Source of the DNA: Amycolatopsis sp. NBRC 101858
GTDB lineage: Bacteria; Actinomycetota; Actinomycetes; Mycobacteriales; Pseudonocardiaceae
NCBI RefSeq assembly: GCF_030269325.1
Contig: NZ_BSTD01000003.1
Location: 434,001 to 498,000, forward strand
DNA length: 64,000 nt
Direction of reading: 5' to 3'
Shown: one piece after another, positions 50,929-58,999 of the stretch
Numbering within the stretch: position 1 is the stretch's first letter
Layout of the letters: each line of letters begins with the position of its first letter
Made by a program: the position numbers and the translations under genes
Notes under the pieces: generated by a model
The model's database searches: none
Told to the model about the DNA's origin: nothing
Seen by the model: the letters and a program-made list of their open reading frames with translations, nothing else

Positions 50929-51482
50929 GCCGGCCCCAGCGTGGGCGGGTCGGCGAAGGACTCGGCGGGCACGTGGCCGCGCAGGGCCGCGTCGCGGGTC
51001 CGCAGCACGTCGATCGCCTTCTGCCTCGCCGCTTCCGCCTCGGCCCGGCGGGCTGCCATCTCGTCGGCCAGCCCGGCCAGCACGAGGACGTTCCCGGACG
51101 ACGCCGCGTCCCGGATCATCGACGCCGGGTCGTACGTCACCGGCGGCGGCATGTCGGCGCGGGCCCGCGCGGCCGCCTCCGCCTGGGCGCCGACCGCGCC
51201 GCCCACCGAAGCCGACACCGCGGCGGAGTGCGACAGCCACTGCGCGGCCCGGCCCACCGCCGCCCGCGCCGCGTCACCCGCCCGGCCGCCCCAGTTCTCT
51301 TCCGACGAGGCCACCAGCGCGGCGAGGTCGGCCGTCGACTCGTGCATCCGCTTCGCCAGCTCTTCCCAGCGCGCGCCCGCCTCGCCCGCGGCGACCGGGT
51401 TGTTGCCGTGCTCGACCTCCGCGGCCATGGCCTCGTGGCTGTAGGCCTCGTACCTCGCGGTGGGCACAGGGGGTTCCGACAC
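50925..51482 (-). CDS. PPE-like / WXG-type helical protein
   Basis: 185 residues, largely helical and alanine-rich. RWEELAKRMHESTADLAALVASSEENWGGRAGDAARAAV has the WxG turn (NWGG) and flanking helices of PPE and WXG substrates. A following region ASVGGAVGAQAEAAARARADMPPP and a second helical pair complete it. Likely a type VII secretion substrate carried by the EspG-like protein coded next. GTG 51482 is the first in-frame start. The expected YxxxD/E export signal is not obvious, so secretion is inference. Confidence 0.7.
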   Translation of the reverse strand: MSEPPVPTARYEAYSHEAMAAEVEHGNNPVAAGEAGARWEELAKRMHESTADLAALVASSEENWGGRAGDAARAAVGRAAQWLSHSAAVSASVGGAVGAQAEAAARARADMPPPVTYDPASMIRDAASSGNVLVLAGLADEMAARRAEAEAARQKAIDVLRTRDAALRGHVPAESFADPPTLGPA

Positions 51483-51497
51483 GGCGCACCTCTCGGT

Positions 51498-52040
51498 TCA
51501 GGGCAGCTTGGGCTCGACCAGCCCGGCCACCGTGCCCGCGCGGCGGCACGCGAGCGGGGTGTCCGAGAAGCCGGTGTTGCTGACGTCGATCTGGACGCTG
51601 GCCGCGTCGCCCACCCCGAGCAGCACGGCGCAGGTGCCGTCGGCGGCCTTCTTGTCCGCCACCTGCAGCGCCGGGTGCGTGCCGACCTTGGTCTTGGTGG
51701 CCGTCTTCTTCGCGACTTCGAGGTCGGCCAAGCCGTCGGTCTCGCTGAGGGTCACGGTGACGCCGAAGGTGCCGGGCACGGTCCAGTCGCACGCGCGGGC
51801 GCCGGCGATCTCCTTGGGCTTGCCCAGGACGCCCACCCCGGCGGCCGACCGGTCCTGCGGGCCGAGCAGCGCGCACGGGTCGATCGCGGCGAGGCCGGTC
51901 CAAGCGACGACGGGCGGCGGCCCGGCCGTGGCGGTGGCTTGCGTGGAGGCGTGGCCGGCCGCGGCCGGCGGCGCGGGCTGCTGCCCGCACCCGGCGAGCA
52001 CCAAGAGGAGGGCCGGCACCGCCAGGTACTTCGTGCGCAT
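51498..52040 (-). CDS. DUF3558-like lipoprotein
   Basis: 180 residues. Signal peptide MRTKYLAVPALLLVLAGC with lipobox LAGC (Cys18 lipidated after LspA cleavage). The mature part has a Gln/Pro/Ala/Thr linker and a domain with DPCALLGPQDRSAAGV, ACDWTVPGTFGVTVTLSE, and GTCAVLLGVGDAASVQIDVS, the DUF3558 pattern (two disulfide-forming cysteine pairs likely). These lipoproteins often accompany WXG100/PPE genes in Pseudonocardiales. ATG 52040 was preferred to GTG 52052 because it begins the signal peptide. Confidence 0.85.
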   Translation of the reverse strand: MRTKYLAVPALLLVLAGCGQQPAPPAAAGHASTQATATAGPPPVVAWTGLAAIDPCALLGPQDRSAAGVGVLGKPKEIAGARACDWTVPGTFGVTVTLSETDGLADLEVAKKTATKTKVGTHPALQVADKKAADGTCAVLLGVGDAASVQIDVSNTGFSDTPLACRRAGTVAGLVEPKLP

Positions 52041-52044
52041 CAGG

Positions 52045-52395
52045 TCAGCCACCCGTGCAGTCCACCCCGTCCGCCGCCTGCTCGTCGGCGTGCTGGTACT
52101 TCGCCAGCGCCTGGCCGATGCGGTGCTTGAGCGTCTCGAGCTCCTTGCCGAACGCCGTCAGCTGCTGCACGGCCGAGCCCCGCCCGCCGATGCCGTACTC
52201 GGCCATGAACTTGCCGATCTCCCCGGCGTACCCGCCGCCGAGCGGCACCGACCGGCCGAGCACCTTGGCCTCGCGGACCATCTCGCCGACGACGTCCTGC
52301 AGCGCACCGATCTTCGCGTAGGCGTCCGTGGCCAGCTCGGGCGCGACCGCGAACCCGCGGACGTCGTACGGCGGCTGCGTTCGCACGTCGCTCAT
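52045..52395 (-). CDS. WXG100-like (ESAT-6-like) small helical protein
   Basis: 116 residues, first gene of the ESX substrate group. Two predicted helices: APELATDAYAKIGALQDVVGEMVREAKVL and GSAVQQLTAFGKELETLKHRIGQALAKYQHADEQA, joined by a Gly-rich turn (PLGGGYAGEIGKFMAEYGIGG). A strict WxG is missing; the Gly-rich loop stands at its place, and the C-terminus YQHADEQ resembles a YxxxD/E signal. Family assignment rests on size, helix pattern and neighbours. ATG 52395 with GAGAGG upstream. Confidence 0.65.
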   Translation of the reverse strand: MSDVRTQPPYDVRGFAVAPELATDAYAKIGALQDVVGEMVREAKVLGRSVPLGGGYAGEIGKFMAEYGIGGRGSAVQQLTAFGKELETLKHRIGQALAKYQHADEQAADGVDCTGG

Positions 52396-52702
52396 AAGCG
52401 GTTACGCCTCTCAGTAGCCGGGCGACCTCGAATCGCAGCATACGACAGAGCGGGGTGTCAGCGGGAGCGCCCAGAATCGGGTGACAAGGCACCCGTTCGG
52501 GGTATCGTCCCTGCTTGCGCAGTGTCATCAACCGACGTGCCGGGCGTGCTCGCCCGGGCTTCGCGGGGTTCCGCCCCCAGGTTCGCCCGGGTTTGACACA
52601 CTGGGTGGAAGGCTGGTCGCTGCGCGCGGACAGCAGCGATGGGGGCCGTTCGGGCCCGGCGGTGCGCACAGTGCGCGCGGCCATGCGCCACCAGGAGGTC
52701 GA
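52396..52702. other. Divergent intergenic region between ESX group and moxR
   Basis: No gene seen. Candidate plus-strand promoters for moxR: GTGACA (52481-52486), 16 bp, TATCGT (52503-52508); and a lone TTGACA (52593-52598) without a good -10. Either would give a long leader before GTG 52703. On the minus strand TATGCT (52442-52437) could serve the WXG gene. All weak. Confidence 0.35.
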
Positions 52703-53773
52703 GTGACGTCGAGAATCCAGTCTGCGGCGCCCGGATCGGGCGAGCAGGCATCCGGACGCCCGCCTTACCCGGCGGAGTCCACGGGCAACGGCCGGGCTCC
52801 CGGCCGGCCCGCGAGAGTGTCGCTGGACGAACTGCACGAGACCGCGCGGCGGATCGCCGCGAACGTCGAGCGGGTGCTGGTCGGCAAGCCCGACGTCATC
52901 CGGATCGCGCTGGTCACGCTGCTCGCCGAAGGCCACCTCCTGGTCGAGGACGTGCCCGGCGTCGGGAAGACGTCGCTGGCCAAGGCGCTGGCCCGGTCCA
53001 TCGACTGCACGGTCAGCCGCATCCAGTTCACCCCCGACCTGCTGCCGAGCGACGTCACCGGCGTCTCCATCTACAACCGGCAGAGCGGCGAGTTCGAGTT
53101 CCGGCCCGGCCCGGTGTTCGCGAACATCGTGGTGGGCGACGAGATCAACCGCGCCTCGCCGAAGACGCAGTCGGCGCTGCTGGAGTGCATGGAAGAGCAC
53201 CAGGTCACCGTCGACACCTCGACCTACCACCTCGACGAGCCGTTCATGGTGATCGCCACCCAGAACCCGATCGAGATGGAAGGCACCTACGCGCTGCCCG
53301 AGGCCCAGCGCGACCGCTTCACCGCGCGGGTGTCCATCGGCTACCCCGACCAGCAGGCCGAGCTGGCCATGGTCGACGAGCACGCCGGGCACAACCCGAT
53401 GGACGACCTGCAGCCGGTGTCCGACGGCGAGACCGTGCACCGGCTGATCGAGACGGTCCGCGGCGTGCACATGGCGCCGGAGGTCCGCCGTTACGCCGTC
53501 GACGTCGTCGCGGCCACCCGCCAGGTCCCCGAAATCCGGCTCGGCGCGTCCCCGCGCGCGACGCTGCACCTCGTCCGCGCGGCGCGGGCGCAGGCGGCGC
53601 TGTCGGGCCGCGACTACGTCGTGCCCGACGACCTGCACACGGTCGCGGTGCCGGTGCTGGCGCACCGCCTGGTGCTGACCACCGAGGCCCACGCGGCGCG
53701 CCGGTCGGCGACCGACGTCGTGCGGGCGGTGCTGCACCGGGTGCCGGTGCCGCAGGGCTCCCGGCCCCAGTAA
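52703..53773 (+). CDS. MoxR-family AAA+ ATPase
   Basis: 356 residues. Walker A VPGVGKTSLAKAL (about 84-95), Walker B VVGDEINRASPKTQSALLECMEE (about 145-167), sensor IATQNPIEMEGTYALPEAQRDRF, and a C-terminal winged-helical region SPRATLHLVRAARAQAALSGRDYVVPDDL. MoxR ATPases act as chaperones together with DUF58/vWA proteins. An N-terminal extension of about 45 residues, Gly/Pro-rich, precedes the core. GTG 52703 with AGGAGG at 4 nt. First gene of the moxR-DUF58-transglutaminase operon. Confidence 0.93.
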   Translation: MTSRIQSAAPGSGEQASGRPPYPAESTGNGRAPGRPARVSLDELHETARRIAANVERVLVGKPDVIRIALVTLLAEGHLLVEDVPGVGKTSLAKALARSIDCTVSRIQFTPDLLPSDVTGVSIYNRQSGEFEFRPGPVFANIVVGDEINRASPKTQSALLECMEEHQVTVDTSTYHLDEPFMVIATQNPIEMEGTYALPEAQRDRFTARVSIGYPDQQAELAMVDEHAGHNPMDDLQPVSDGETVHRLIETVRGVHMAPEVRRYAVDVVAATRQVPEIRLGASPRATLHLVRAARAQAALSGRDYVVPDDLHTVAVPVLAHRLVLTTEAHAARRSATDVVRAVLHRVPVPQGSRPQ

Positions 53774-53800
53774 ACGCACCGGCGAAGGGGAGACAACGAC

Positions 53801-55075
53801 GTGCTGCGTGCCCTGTCCGGCTTGACCACCCGCGGCCGCTGCCTGCTGGCCGCGGGGCTGGCGGCCGCGGTGTGCTCGTTCGTGCTCAACGAACGCGACC
53901 TGCTGCGGGTCGCCGTCTTCGTGGTGGCGCTGCCGCTGCTGGTCGCCGTGTTCATCTCGGCGACCCGGCTGCGCATCGGCGCCACCCGCGCGCTGCGTCC
54001 CCAGCGGGTCGCGGTCGGCGGTGCCGGCGAAGTCCAGCTGGAGCTGTGGCGCAGCGGGCGGCTGCCGGCCGGCGAGATCCTCCTCGAGGACGGCGTGCCG
54101 TACGCGCTGGGCTCGCGGCCGCGGTTCGTCGTCGAACGCCTCCCCCACGACCGCCGCGTCGCGCTGCGCTACCCGCTGCAGCCGGTGCTGCGCGGGATCC
54201 AGCAGGTCGGGCCGCTGCGCGCGACCATCACCGACCCGTTCGGGCTGTGCGAGTTCGAGCGTGAGCTGATCGGGCACTCGCGGCTGGTCGTCGTGCCCCG
54301 GGTGGTCCCGCTGTGGGGCCTGCCGAGCGGTGCGGGCATCGGCGTCGGCGACGACGGCACGGTCCGGCTGCACGCCGGGCAGGGCGAGGCCGACGTGATC
54401 GTCCGCCAGTACCGGCAGGGCGACGACCTGCGGAAGGTCCACTGGCGCTCGACCGCCCGCCGCGACGAGATCATGGTGCGCGTCGAGGAGCGGCCGTGGC
54501 GCGGCGGCACCACGGTGCTGCTCGACCACCGCGCCGCCGCCCACCACGGCAGCGGCCCGGCCGCCAGCCTGGAGTGGGCGGTGTCCTTCGCCGCTTCGGC
54601 CGCGCTGCACCTGCGCCGGTCCGGGCACCGGGTCCGGCTGGTCAGCGAGCACGGCGCCACGCTGGCCGACACCCCCGGCGACGGCGGCGACCACTACGAC
54701 CACGTCGTGCTCGACGCCCTCGCCGCACTGCAGCCCGCCCACCAGCGCGACATCACGCTGGCCGGCGACCCGGCCGACGGCCAGGAGCTGATCGCCGTGC
54801 TCGGCACGGTCAGCACCGAGGCCGTGCACGAGCTGGCCCAGTTCCGCCCGCGCGGCATCCGCAGCCTGGCGGTCCTGCTGGACACGCCGACGTGGTCGAC
54901 CGGAGTGAGCGCCCCCGAGCAGCGCGCGGCAGCCACGGAGGACTCGGCCGCGCTGCTGCGCGCGTCCGGCTGGGGCGTGGTGATCGCGGGTCCCGGCTCG
55001 CCGATGCCCCAGGTGTGGGCCGAGCTCTGCCAGGCAGGCGCCCGCCGCGGCACGCTGATCGGCGGCACCCGATGA
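53801..55075 (+). CDS. DUF58 membrane-anchored protein
   Basis: 424 residues. Two N-terminal membrane helices (CLLAAGLAAAVCSFVL; LLRVAVFVVALPLLVAVFIS), a beta-rich domain, and the DUF58 signature VRQYRQGDDLRKVHWRSTARRDEIMVR near residue 205-230, followed by a vWA-like fold (TTVLLDHRAA...). Partners of MoxR ATPases, linked to cell-envelope stress or peptidoglycan processes in other bacteria. GTG 53801 lies 27 bp after moxR. Its stop overlaps the next start (ATGA). Confidence 0.92.
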   Translation: MLRALSGLTTRGRCLLAAGLAAAVCSFVLNERDLLRVAVFVVALPLLVAVFISATRLRIGATRALRPQRVAVGGAGEVQLELWRSGRLPAGEILLEDGVPYALGSRPRFVVERLPHDRRVALRYPLQPVLRGIQQVGPLRATITDPFGLCEFERELIGHSRLVVVPRVVPLWGLPSGAGIGVGDDGTVRLHAGQGEADVIVRQYRQGDDLRKVHWRSTARRDEIMVRVEERPWRGGTTVLLDHRAAAHHGSGPAASLEWAVSFAASAALHLRRSGHRVRLVSEHGATLADTPGDGGDHYDHVVLDALAALQPAHQRDITLAGDPADGQELIAVLGTVSTEAVHELAQFRPRGIRSLAVLLDTPTWSTGVSAPEQRAAATEDSAALLRASGWGVVIAGPGSPMPQVWAELCQAGARRGTLIGGTR

Positions 55076-55305
55076 GCACCACCGGCACCCGATCCCGCAT
55101 CGGCGGCAGGCGGACGAGCAGGACCGCCCCGGCCCCGGCCGGCGGCAGGTGGGCGAGCACCACCCCACGCGACCACCGCGCACCCCAGCTCGCAACCAAC
55201 CCCTCCGGCGCCCCGGCCCCGGCCGGCGGCAGGCGGGCGAGCACCGCCACCCAGCCCGCAACCAGCCCCTCCGCCACCCCGGCCCCGATCGGCGGTACCC
55301 GATGA
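55072..55305 (+). CDS. Small repeat-derived ORF bridging DUF58 and transglutaminase genes
   Basis: 77 codons from ATG 55072 to TGA 55305, overlapping the genes on both sides by ATGA. Composition Pro/Ala/Thr/Ser/Arg-rich with repeated APAPAGGR(R/W)AST blocks; begins MSTTGTRS, similar to the MSTAAPP start of the transglutaminase. The DNA holds imperfect copies of GGCCCCGGCCGGCGGCAG, then GCGAGCACC, and GGCGG(C/T)ACCCGATGAGCACC occurs at both ends. It looks like expansion of the coupling junction. It may be translated but need not have a function. Confidence 0.45.
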   Translation: MSTTGTRSRIGGRRTSRTAPAPAGGRWASTTPRDHRAPQLATNPSGAPAPAGGRRASTATQPATSPSATPAPIGGTR

Positions 55306-57791
55306 GCACCGCCGCCCCGCCGCGTCCGTCCGCGACTCCGCCTCGGCGCCCCGCCTCGCAGCACCCCCTCTCCGCCTGGCGTGGCAGCCTGCTCGCGCCC
55401 GCCGCCGCCGGGATCGCGACCCTCTGCGCCGCGACCTCGGTGACCAGCGTCGTCTCGGGGCTGGCCTGGTTCGGTTACCTCTTCGTCGCCGTGCTGCTGA
55501 TCGCCGCGACCGGCCTCGCGCTGCGCTCGCTGCAGGTGCCGACCGTGCTCGTCGGCCTCGGCCAGCTGCTGGTGCTGCTGTTCCTGATCACCGGTGCGTT
55601 CACCACGCACGGGATCCTGCAGGTCATCCCCGGCCCGGAGGCCTTCGGCGAAATCGGGAACACGCTCTCGGCCGCCGCCGAGCAGATCCGCGTCGGGCTG
55701 CCGCCGGTCGAGGGCAGCCAGCCGATCCTGTGCCTGGTGACCATCCTGGTCGGCCTGGTCGCCGTCCTCGTCGACACCCTGACCGTGGCCGCCGCGGCCC
55801 CCGCCGCGACCGGGCTCGTGCTGCTCTGCGTCTACGCCGTGCCCGCCGCGCTGAGCGAGGAAATGCTGCCGTGGTGGACGTTCCTGCTCGGCGGGGCCGC
55901 GTTCGCCGGCCTGCTGGCGGTCGACGGCAACCACCGGCACCGGCGCTGGCGGACCCGGGAAGCACCCGGGCGCAGCGGCAAGCCGGGCGTGCTGTCCGCG
56001 CCGGTCGCGGTGGTCTGCGCGGCGATCGTGCTCGGCCTGTTCGGCGGTGCGATCACCTGGGTCGGCACGGTCGGGCGGATCCCGTTCGGCAACGGCGGCG
56101 ACGGCCCCGGCGCGGGTGCCGGCGGGTTCGGCATCCAGCCGTTCACCGAACTGCGCGGCTTCCTCGACCAGGGCTCGAACCGGGAGCTGTTCAAGGTCCG
56201 CGGCCTCGGCACCGACAAGCGGCTGCTGCGCGCGATGACGCTGGACACCTACTACCCCAACAAAGGCTGGGGCCTGCACGACGAAGGCCGTTCGCAGCAG
56301 GGCGTCCCGGTGGGGCCGCAGCTGCCGCCCGCGCCCGGTGACGACGGCAGCGGCGCCGCCCGCCGGATCGACGTCGAGCCGACGAGCTGGCGCGACAACT
56401 GGCTGCCGGTCTACGGCGCGCCGCGGGTGATCGACGGCACCGCCAACGGCTACCTCTACGACCAGGTCAGCGGCACGGTGTTCACCACGCGCAGCGAGGT
56501 TCCGCCGTCCTACACCGAATACGCGTCGCTGAAGGAGCCCACGGCCCAGGAGCTGCGCGTGACCCCGCGGGTCGACGACCTGCCGCCGCGCTACACGCAG
56601 ATCGACCGCGTCGACGACCGCGTCCGCGCGAAGACGCAGCAGCTGATCGCCAACGAGTCGAACGACTTCGACCGCGCGTCGGCGATCTGGCGGTACTTCA
56701 CCGCGCAGAACGGGTTCGTCTACGACACGAAGACCGCGCCGGCGAACGACGCCGACGCGCTCGCGGACTTCATCCTCAACGGCAAGCGCGGCTTCTGCGA
56801 GCAGTTCGCTTCGGCGATGGCCGTGATGCTGCGGGTGGCGGGCATCCCGTCGCGGGTGGCCATCGGGTTCACCCCCGGCGTGCAGGTCAACGACTACCTC
56901 TCGATCAGCACCCAGGACGCGCACGCGTGGGTCGAGGCGTACTTCGGCGACAAGGGCTGGGTGACGTTCGACCCGACGCCGCTGTCCGACGGCCGCGGCA
57001 TCACCCCGTCGTACCTGCAGGCCGGCTCGCAGGACGGCAACCAGCCCGACGACACCCAGGTGGCGCCGAGCACGGTCCAGTCGAGCGCCGCGCCGACCGG
57101 CGTGCCCCGCGACACCGAGCAGAACACGCAGGCGCAGGGTCCGCAGACCACCGACGAGGGCACGCCGGGCTGGGTGTGGGGGCTCGTCCTGGCGCTGGTC
57201 GCGCTCTCCCTGGTGGCGACGATCCTGGTGGTCGCGGGCGGCCGCCGCAGACGGCCGGACCGCGAGCCCGCGGCGACCGGGCTCGGCGCGCTGCTCAAGA
57301 ACTGGCTGCCGTTGATCGCGGCGGCGTTGTGGGTGGCGGTGCTCGGCGTGCTGACGTGGCTGGTGGCCTGGTGGTTCAGCCTGATCGTGGTGCTGCTGCT
57401 GGCCGGGCTGCTGGGCCCGTCGGCGGCCCGCGACGTCGGGCGGCGCCGCCGGCTCCAGGAGATCGTCGGGCAGCGTCCCGGGGCGGCCGACGCGGCGTGG
57501 TCCGAGCTGCGGGCCGAGTGCGCCGACCGCGGGCTGCCGATCCCGCCGAGCGACACGGTCCGCGTGGCGGGTCAGAAGCTGGCGGCGAAGCACCACCTGG
57601 ACGACGAAGGCCGCGACGGCCTGCGCACGGTCATCGGCGTGGTGGAGAAGTCGTGGTACGGCGAGGACGGCGTGGCCGACCCGACGCTCCCCTCGGCGTT
57701 CGACCACCTGCGGCGGAGCCTGCACCGGAACGCCCCGCTGTCCTGGAAGGGCCGGTTGTTCCCGAGGTCCCTGTTCCGCAACCGCGACTGA
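55302..57791 (+). CDS. TgpA-type membrane transglutaminase-like protein
   Basis: 829 residues. Five or more N-terminal membrane helices (about 25-225), an extracytoplasmic region DUF3488-like, and a transglutaminase core with Cys in KRGFCEQFASAMAVMLR (about 499), His in TQDAHAWVEAYFG (about 541) and Asp in WVTFDPTP (about 556). Then a Gln/Thr-rich linker, two more helices (WVWGLVLALVALSLVATILVV; LIAAALWVAVLGVLTWLVAWW) and a cytoplasmic DUF4129-like C-terminus. Third gene of the moxR-DUF58 operon, probably acting on the cell envelope; the substrate is unknown. ATG 55302 overlaps the preceding ORF. Confidence 0.92.
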   Translation: MSTAAPPRPSATPPRRPASQHPLSAWRGSLLAPAAAGIATLCAATSVTSVVSGLAWFGYLFVAVLLIAATGLALRSLQVPTVLVGLGQLLVLLFLITGAFTTHGILQVIPGPEAFGEIGNTLSAAAEQIRVGLPPVEGSQPILCLVTILVGLVAVLVDTLTVAAAAPAATGLVLLCVYAVPAALSEEMLPWWTFLLGGAAFAGLLAVDGNHRHRRWRTREAPGRSGKPGVLSAPVAVVCAAIVLGLFGGAITWVGTVGRIPFGNGGDGPGAGAGGFGIQPFTELRGFLDQGSNRELFKVRGLGTDKRLLRAMTLDTYYPNKGWGLHDEGRSQQGVPVGPQLPPAPGDDGSGAARRIDVEPTSWRDNWLPVYGAPRVIDGTANGYLYDQVSGTVFTTRSEVPPSYTEYASLKEPTAQELRVTPRVDDLPPRYTQIDRVDDRVRAKTQQLIANESNDFDRASAIWRYFTAQNGFVYDTKTAPANDADALADFILNGKRGFCEQFASAMAVMLRVAGIPSRVAIGFTPGVQVNDYLSISTQDAHAWVEAYFGDKGWVTFDPTPLSDGRGITPSYLQAGSQDGNQPDDTQVAPSTVQSSAAPTGVPRDTEQNTQAQGPQTTDEGTPGWVWGLVLALVALSLVATILVVAGGRRRRPDREPAATGLGALLKNWLPLIAAALWVAVLGVLTWLVAWWFSLIVVLLLAGLLGPSAARDVGRRRRLQEIVGQRPGAADAAWSELRAECADRGLPIPPSDTVRVAGQKLAAKHHLDDEGRDGLRTVIGVVEKSWYGEDGVADPTLPSAFDHLRRSLHRNAPLSWKGRLFPRSLFRNRD

Positions 57792-57801
57792 GGTTGTGCG
57801 G

Positions 57802-57843
57802 GAAGGGTCGACACACGTGATTGAAGGGTCGACACGGCGGTCC
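57802..57843. repeat. Two 21-bp units after the transglutaminase gene
   Basis: Units at 57802-57822 and 57823-57843 both begin GAAGGGTCGACAC. They belong to the same family as the array at 50.1 kb (GGGTCGACACxCGTGATT). No inverted partner is present here. They begin 11 bp after the stop codon (57789-57791). Confidence 0.8.
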
Positions 57844-57923
57844 GCCGTCATGTCGGGCTCTTGACCCCGATCGGGTGCCACCCAGTGTCACCACGGCCGG
57901 CGCGGCAGGCTGAGCACACAAGA

Positions 57924-57959
57924 AGATCCGCGCCTGCCGGGGGTGGCGAGCGCGGATCT
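57924..57959. terminator. Hairpin between convergent transglutaminase and DUF3040 genes
   Basis: AGATCCGCGC (57924-57933) and GCGCGGATCT (57950-57959) form a perfect 10-bp stem with a 16-nt loop, 16 bp from the DUF3040 stop (57975). It could end both transcripts. Confidence 0.75.
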
Positions 57960-57974
57960 CGTGGTCTTGCGGCG

Positions 57975-58379
57975 CTACTGCTCCTCGAAGCGCTGGCGGA
58001 AGCGCTCTTCCATGCGCTGGGTGAAGGAACTCCGGCGGCCTGACTGCTTGGCCCCGCGACTTCCCGACCCACCGCCCTTGCCGTCCGATTCGGCGCCGTG
58101 CCGGATCGATGTGACGGCCAACATGACCCCGAAGAACATCACGAGGAACCCGAGCACGCTGATCAGCGGGATGTCGGCCACCCGGAACTGCGGCACCACC
58201 ACGCCCAGCACCAGCAGGGCCACGCCCACTACGAACAGGGCGATGCCCTGGATACGCCGTCGGCGAGCGGGGCGACGCAACCGGGTGCCTCGCACCGTGG
58301 ATGCGAACTTGGGGTCCTCGGCATAGAGCTCGCGCTCGATCTGATCGAGCAGCCGCTGCTCATGCTCGGAGAGTGGCAT
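57975..58379 (-). CDS. DUF3040 membrane protein
   Basis: 134 residues. N-terminal MPLSEHEQRLLDQIERELYAEDPKFASTV is the DUF3040 hallmark, then a basic stretch RLRRPARRRR, two membrane helices (GIALFVVGVALLVLGVVV; ISVLGFLVMFFGVMLAV) and a charged tail. Function unknown. In mycobacteria a homologue (Rv2169c) lies close to mraZ, so its position near the dcw cluster is conserved. ATG 58379 follows GGAGGA. Confidence 0.92.
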   Translation of the reverse strand: MPLSEHEQRLLDQIERELYAEDPKFASTVRGTRLRRPARRRRIQGIALFVVGVALLVLGVVVPQFRVADIPLISVLGFLVMFFGVMLAVTSIRHGAESDGKGGGSGSRGAKQSGRRSSFTQRMEERFRQRFEEQ

Positions 58380-58999
58380 CTTTCCTCCTCCGGCACAGCT
58401 GTCGCGGGCGCCGGGCCGCGCAACGTTCTGGACCCAACAGCCAACCCCAGGCGGGGTGGCACTGTCCAGGATACGAGGCCCGCGCCCGGACGACTACCCG
58501 ATCCCGCATCCAGAAGGGATCGAATTGGGCTAAATCCCGCCGGAGCGGGGTTGCGGACGGTCACCGCCACCCAAAGTGACCAATTCACGGCCTGAGCGGC
58601 AATGTGGGGGAAGCCGACCGAGCCGAAGATCACGCGGAGTGCCCGGGGCCGGCCGGGTGTGGGCTGCGCTGCGGGTTCGCGAGCGCACCGGCAGCGCCGG
58701 GTGTGGGCGGCGCCGAGCGCGAGGTCGGCCGAGCCGACGGTTCCGAGGTGGGCAAGATCGGACCAAGCGGACATCCGGCCGGAGTGGCTGCCACAGCTCG
58801 GCCGAAATCCCGCGACCGCGCTCAGCTCACACGCAGCACACCTCGCGAAGGCCGGCACTGGTTCAGCGCAATCCGATGGGGTGCCCCACTCAGCCCACCC
58901 CACGAAGGCCGGCGCAAACCCGAGGCCCCGGAACCGTCCCAAAGCACCCCCGGCCCTCATGCAACGCAACCCGAGGCGAACCCCTGACCCGCGAACCCC
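58380..58999. other. 620-bp intergenic region, possibly a repetitive element
   Basis: No gene is supported. Both strands have long open frames (minus 58969-58229, plus 58604-58987) without known motifs, running across the DUF3040 gene or with unlikely composition. A hairpin CCCGCCGGAGCGGG lies at 58536-58549; GCCGGGTGTGGGC occurs twice (near 58652 and 58696); ACGAAGGCCGGC and CGAAGGCCGGC occur near 58902 and 58846. The region resembles stretches I recall as recurring between Amycolatopsis genes, unverified. Confidence 0.4.

Noticed and set aside
54810..57881. 1,023-codon minus-strand frame
   Set aside because: Antisense to the transglutaminase and DUF58 genes, whose catalytic motifs are clear on the plus strand.
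58229..58969. 246-codon minus-strand frame as a real gene
   Set aside because: It overlaps DUF3040 on the same strand in another frame and has no recognisable motif; treated as a possible dispersed repeat instead.
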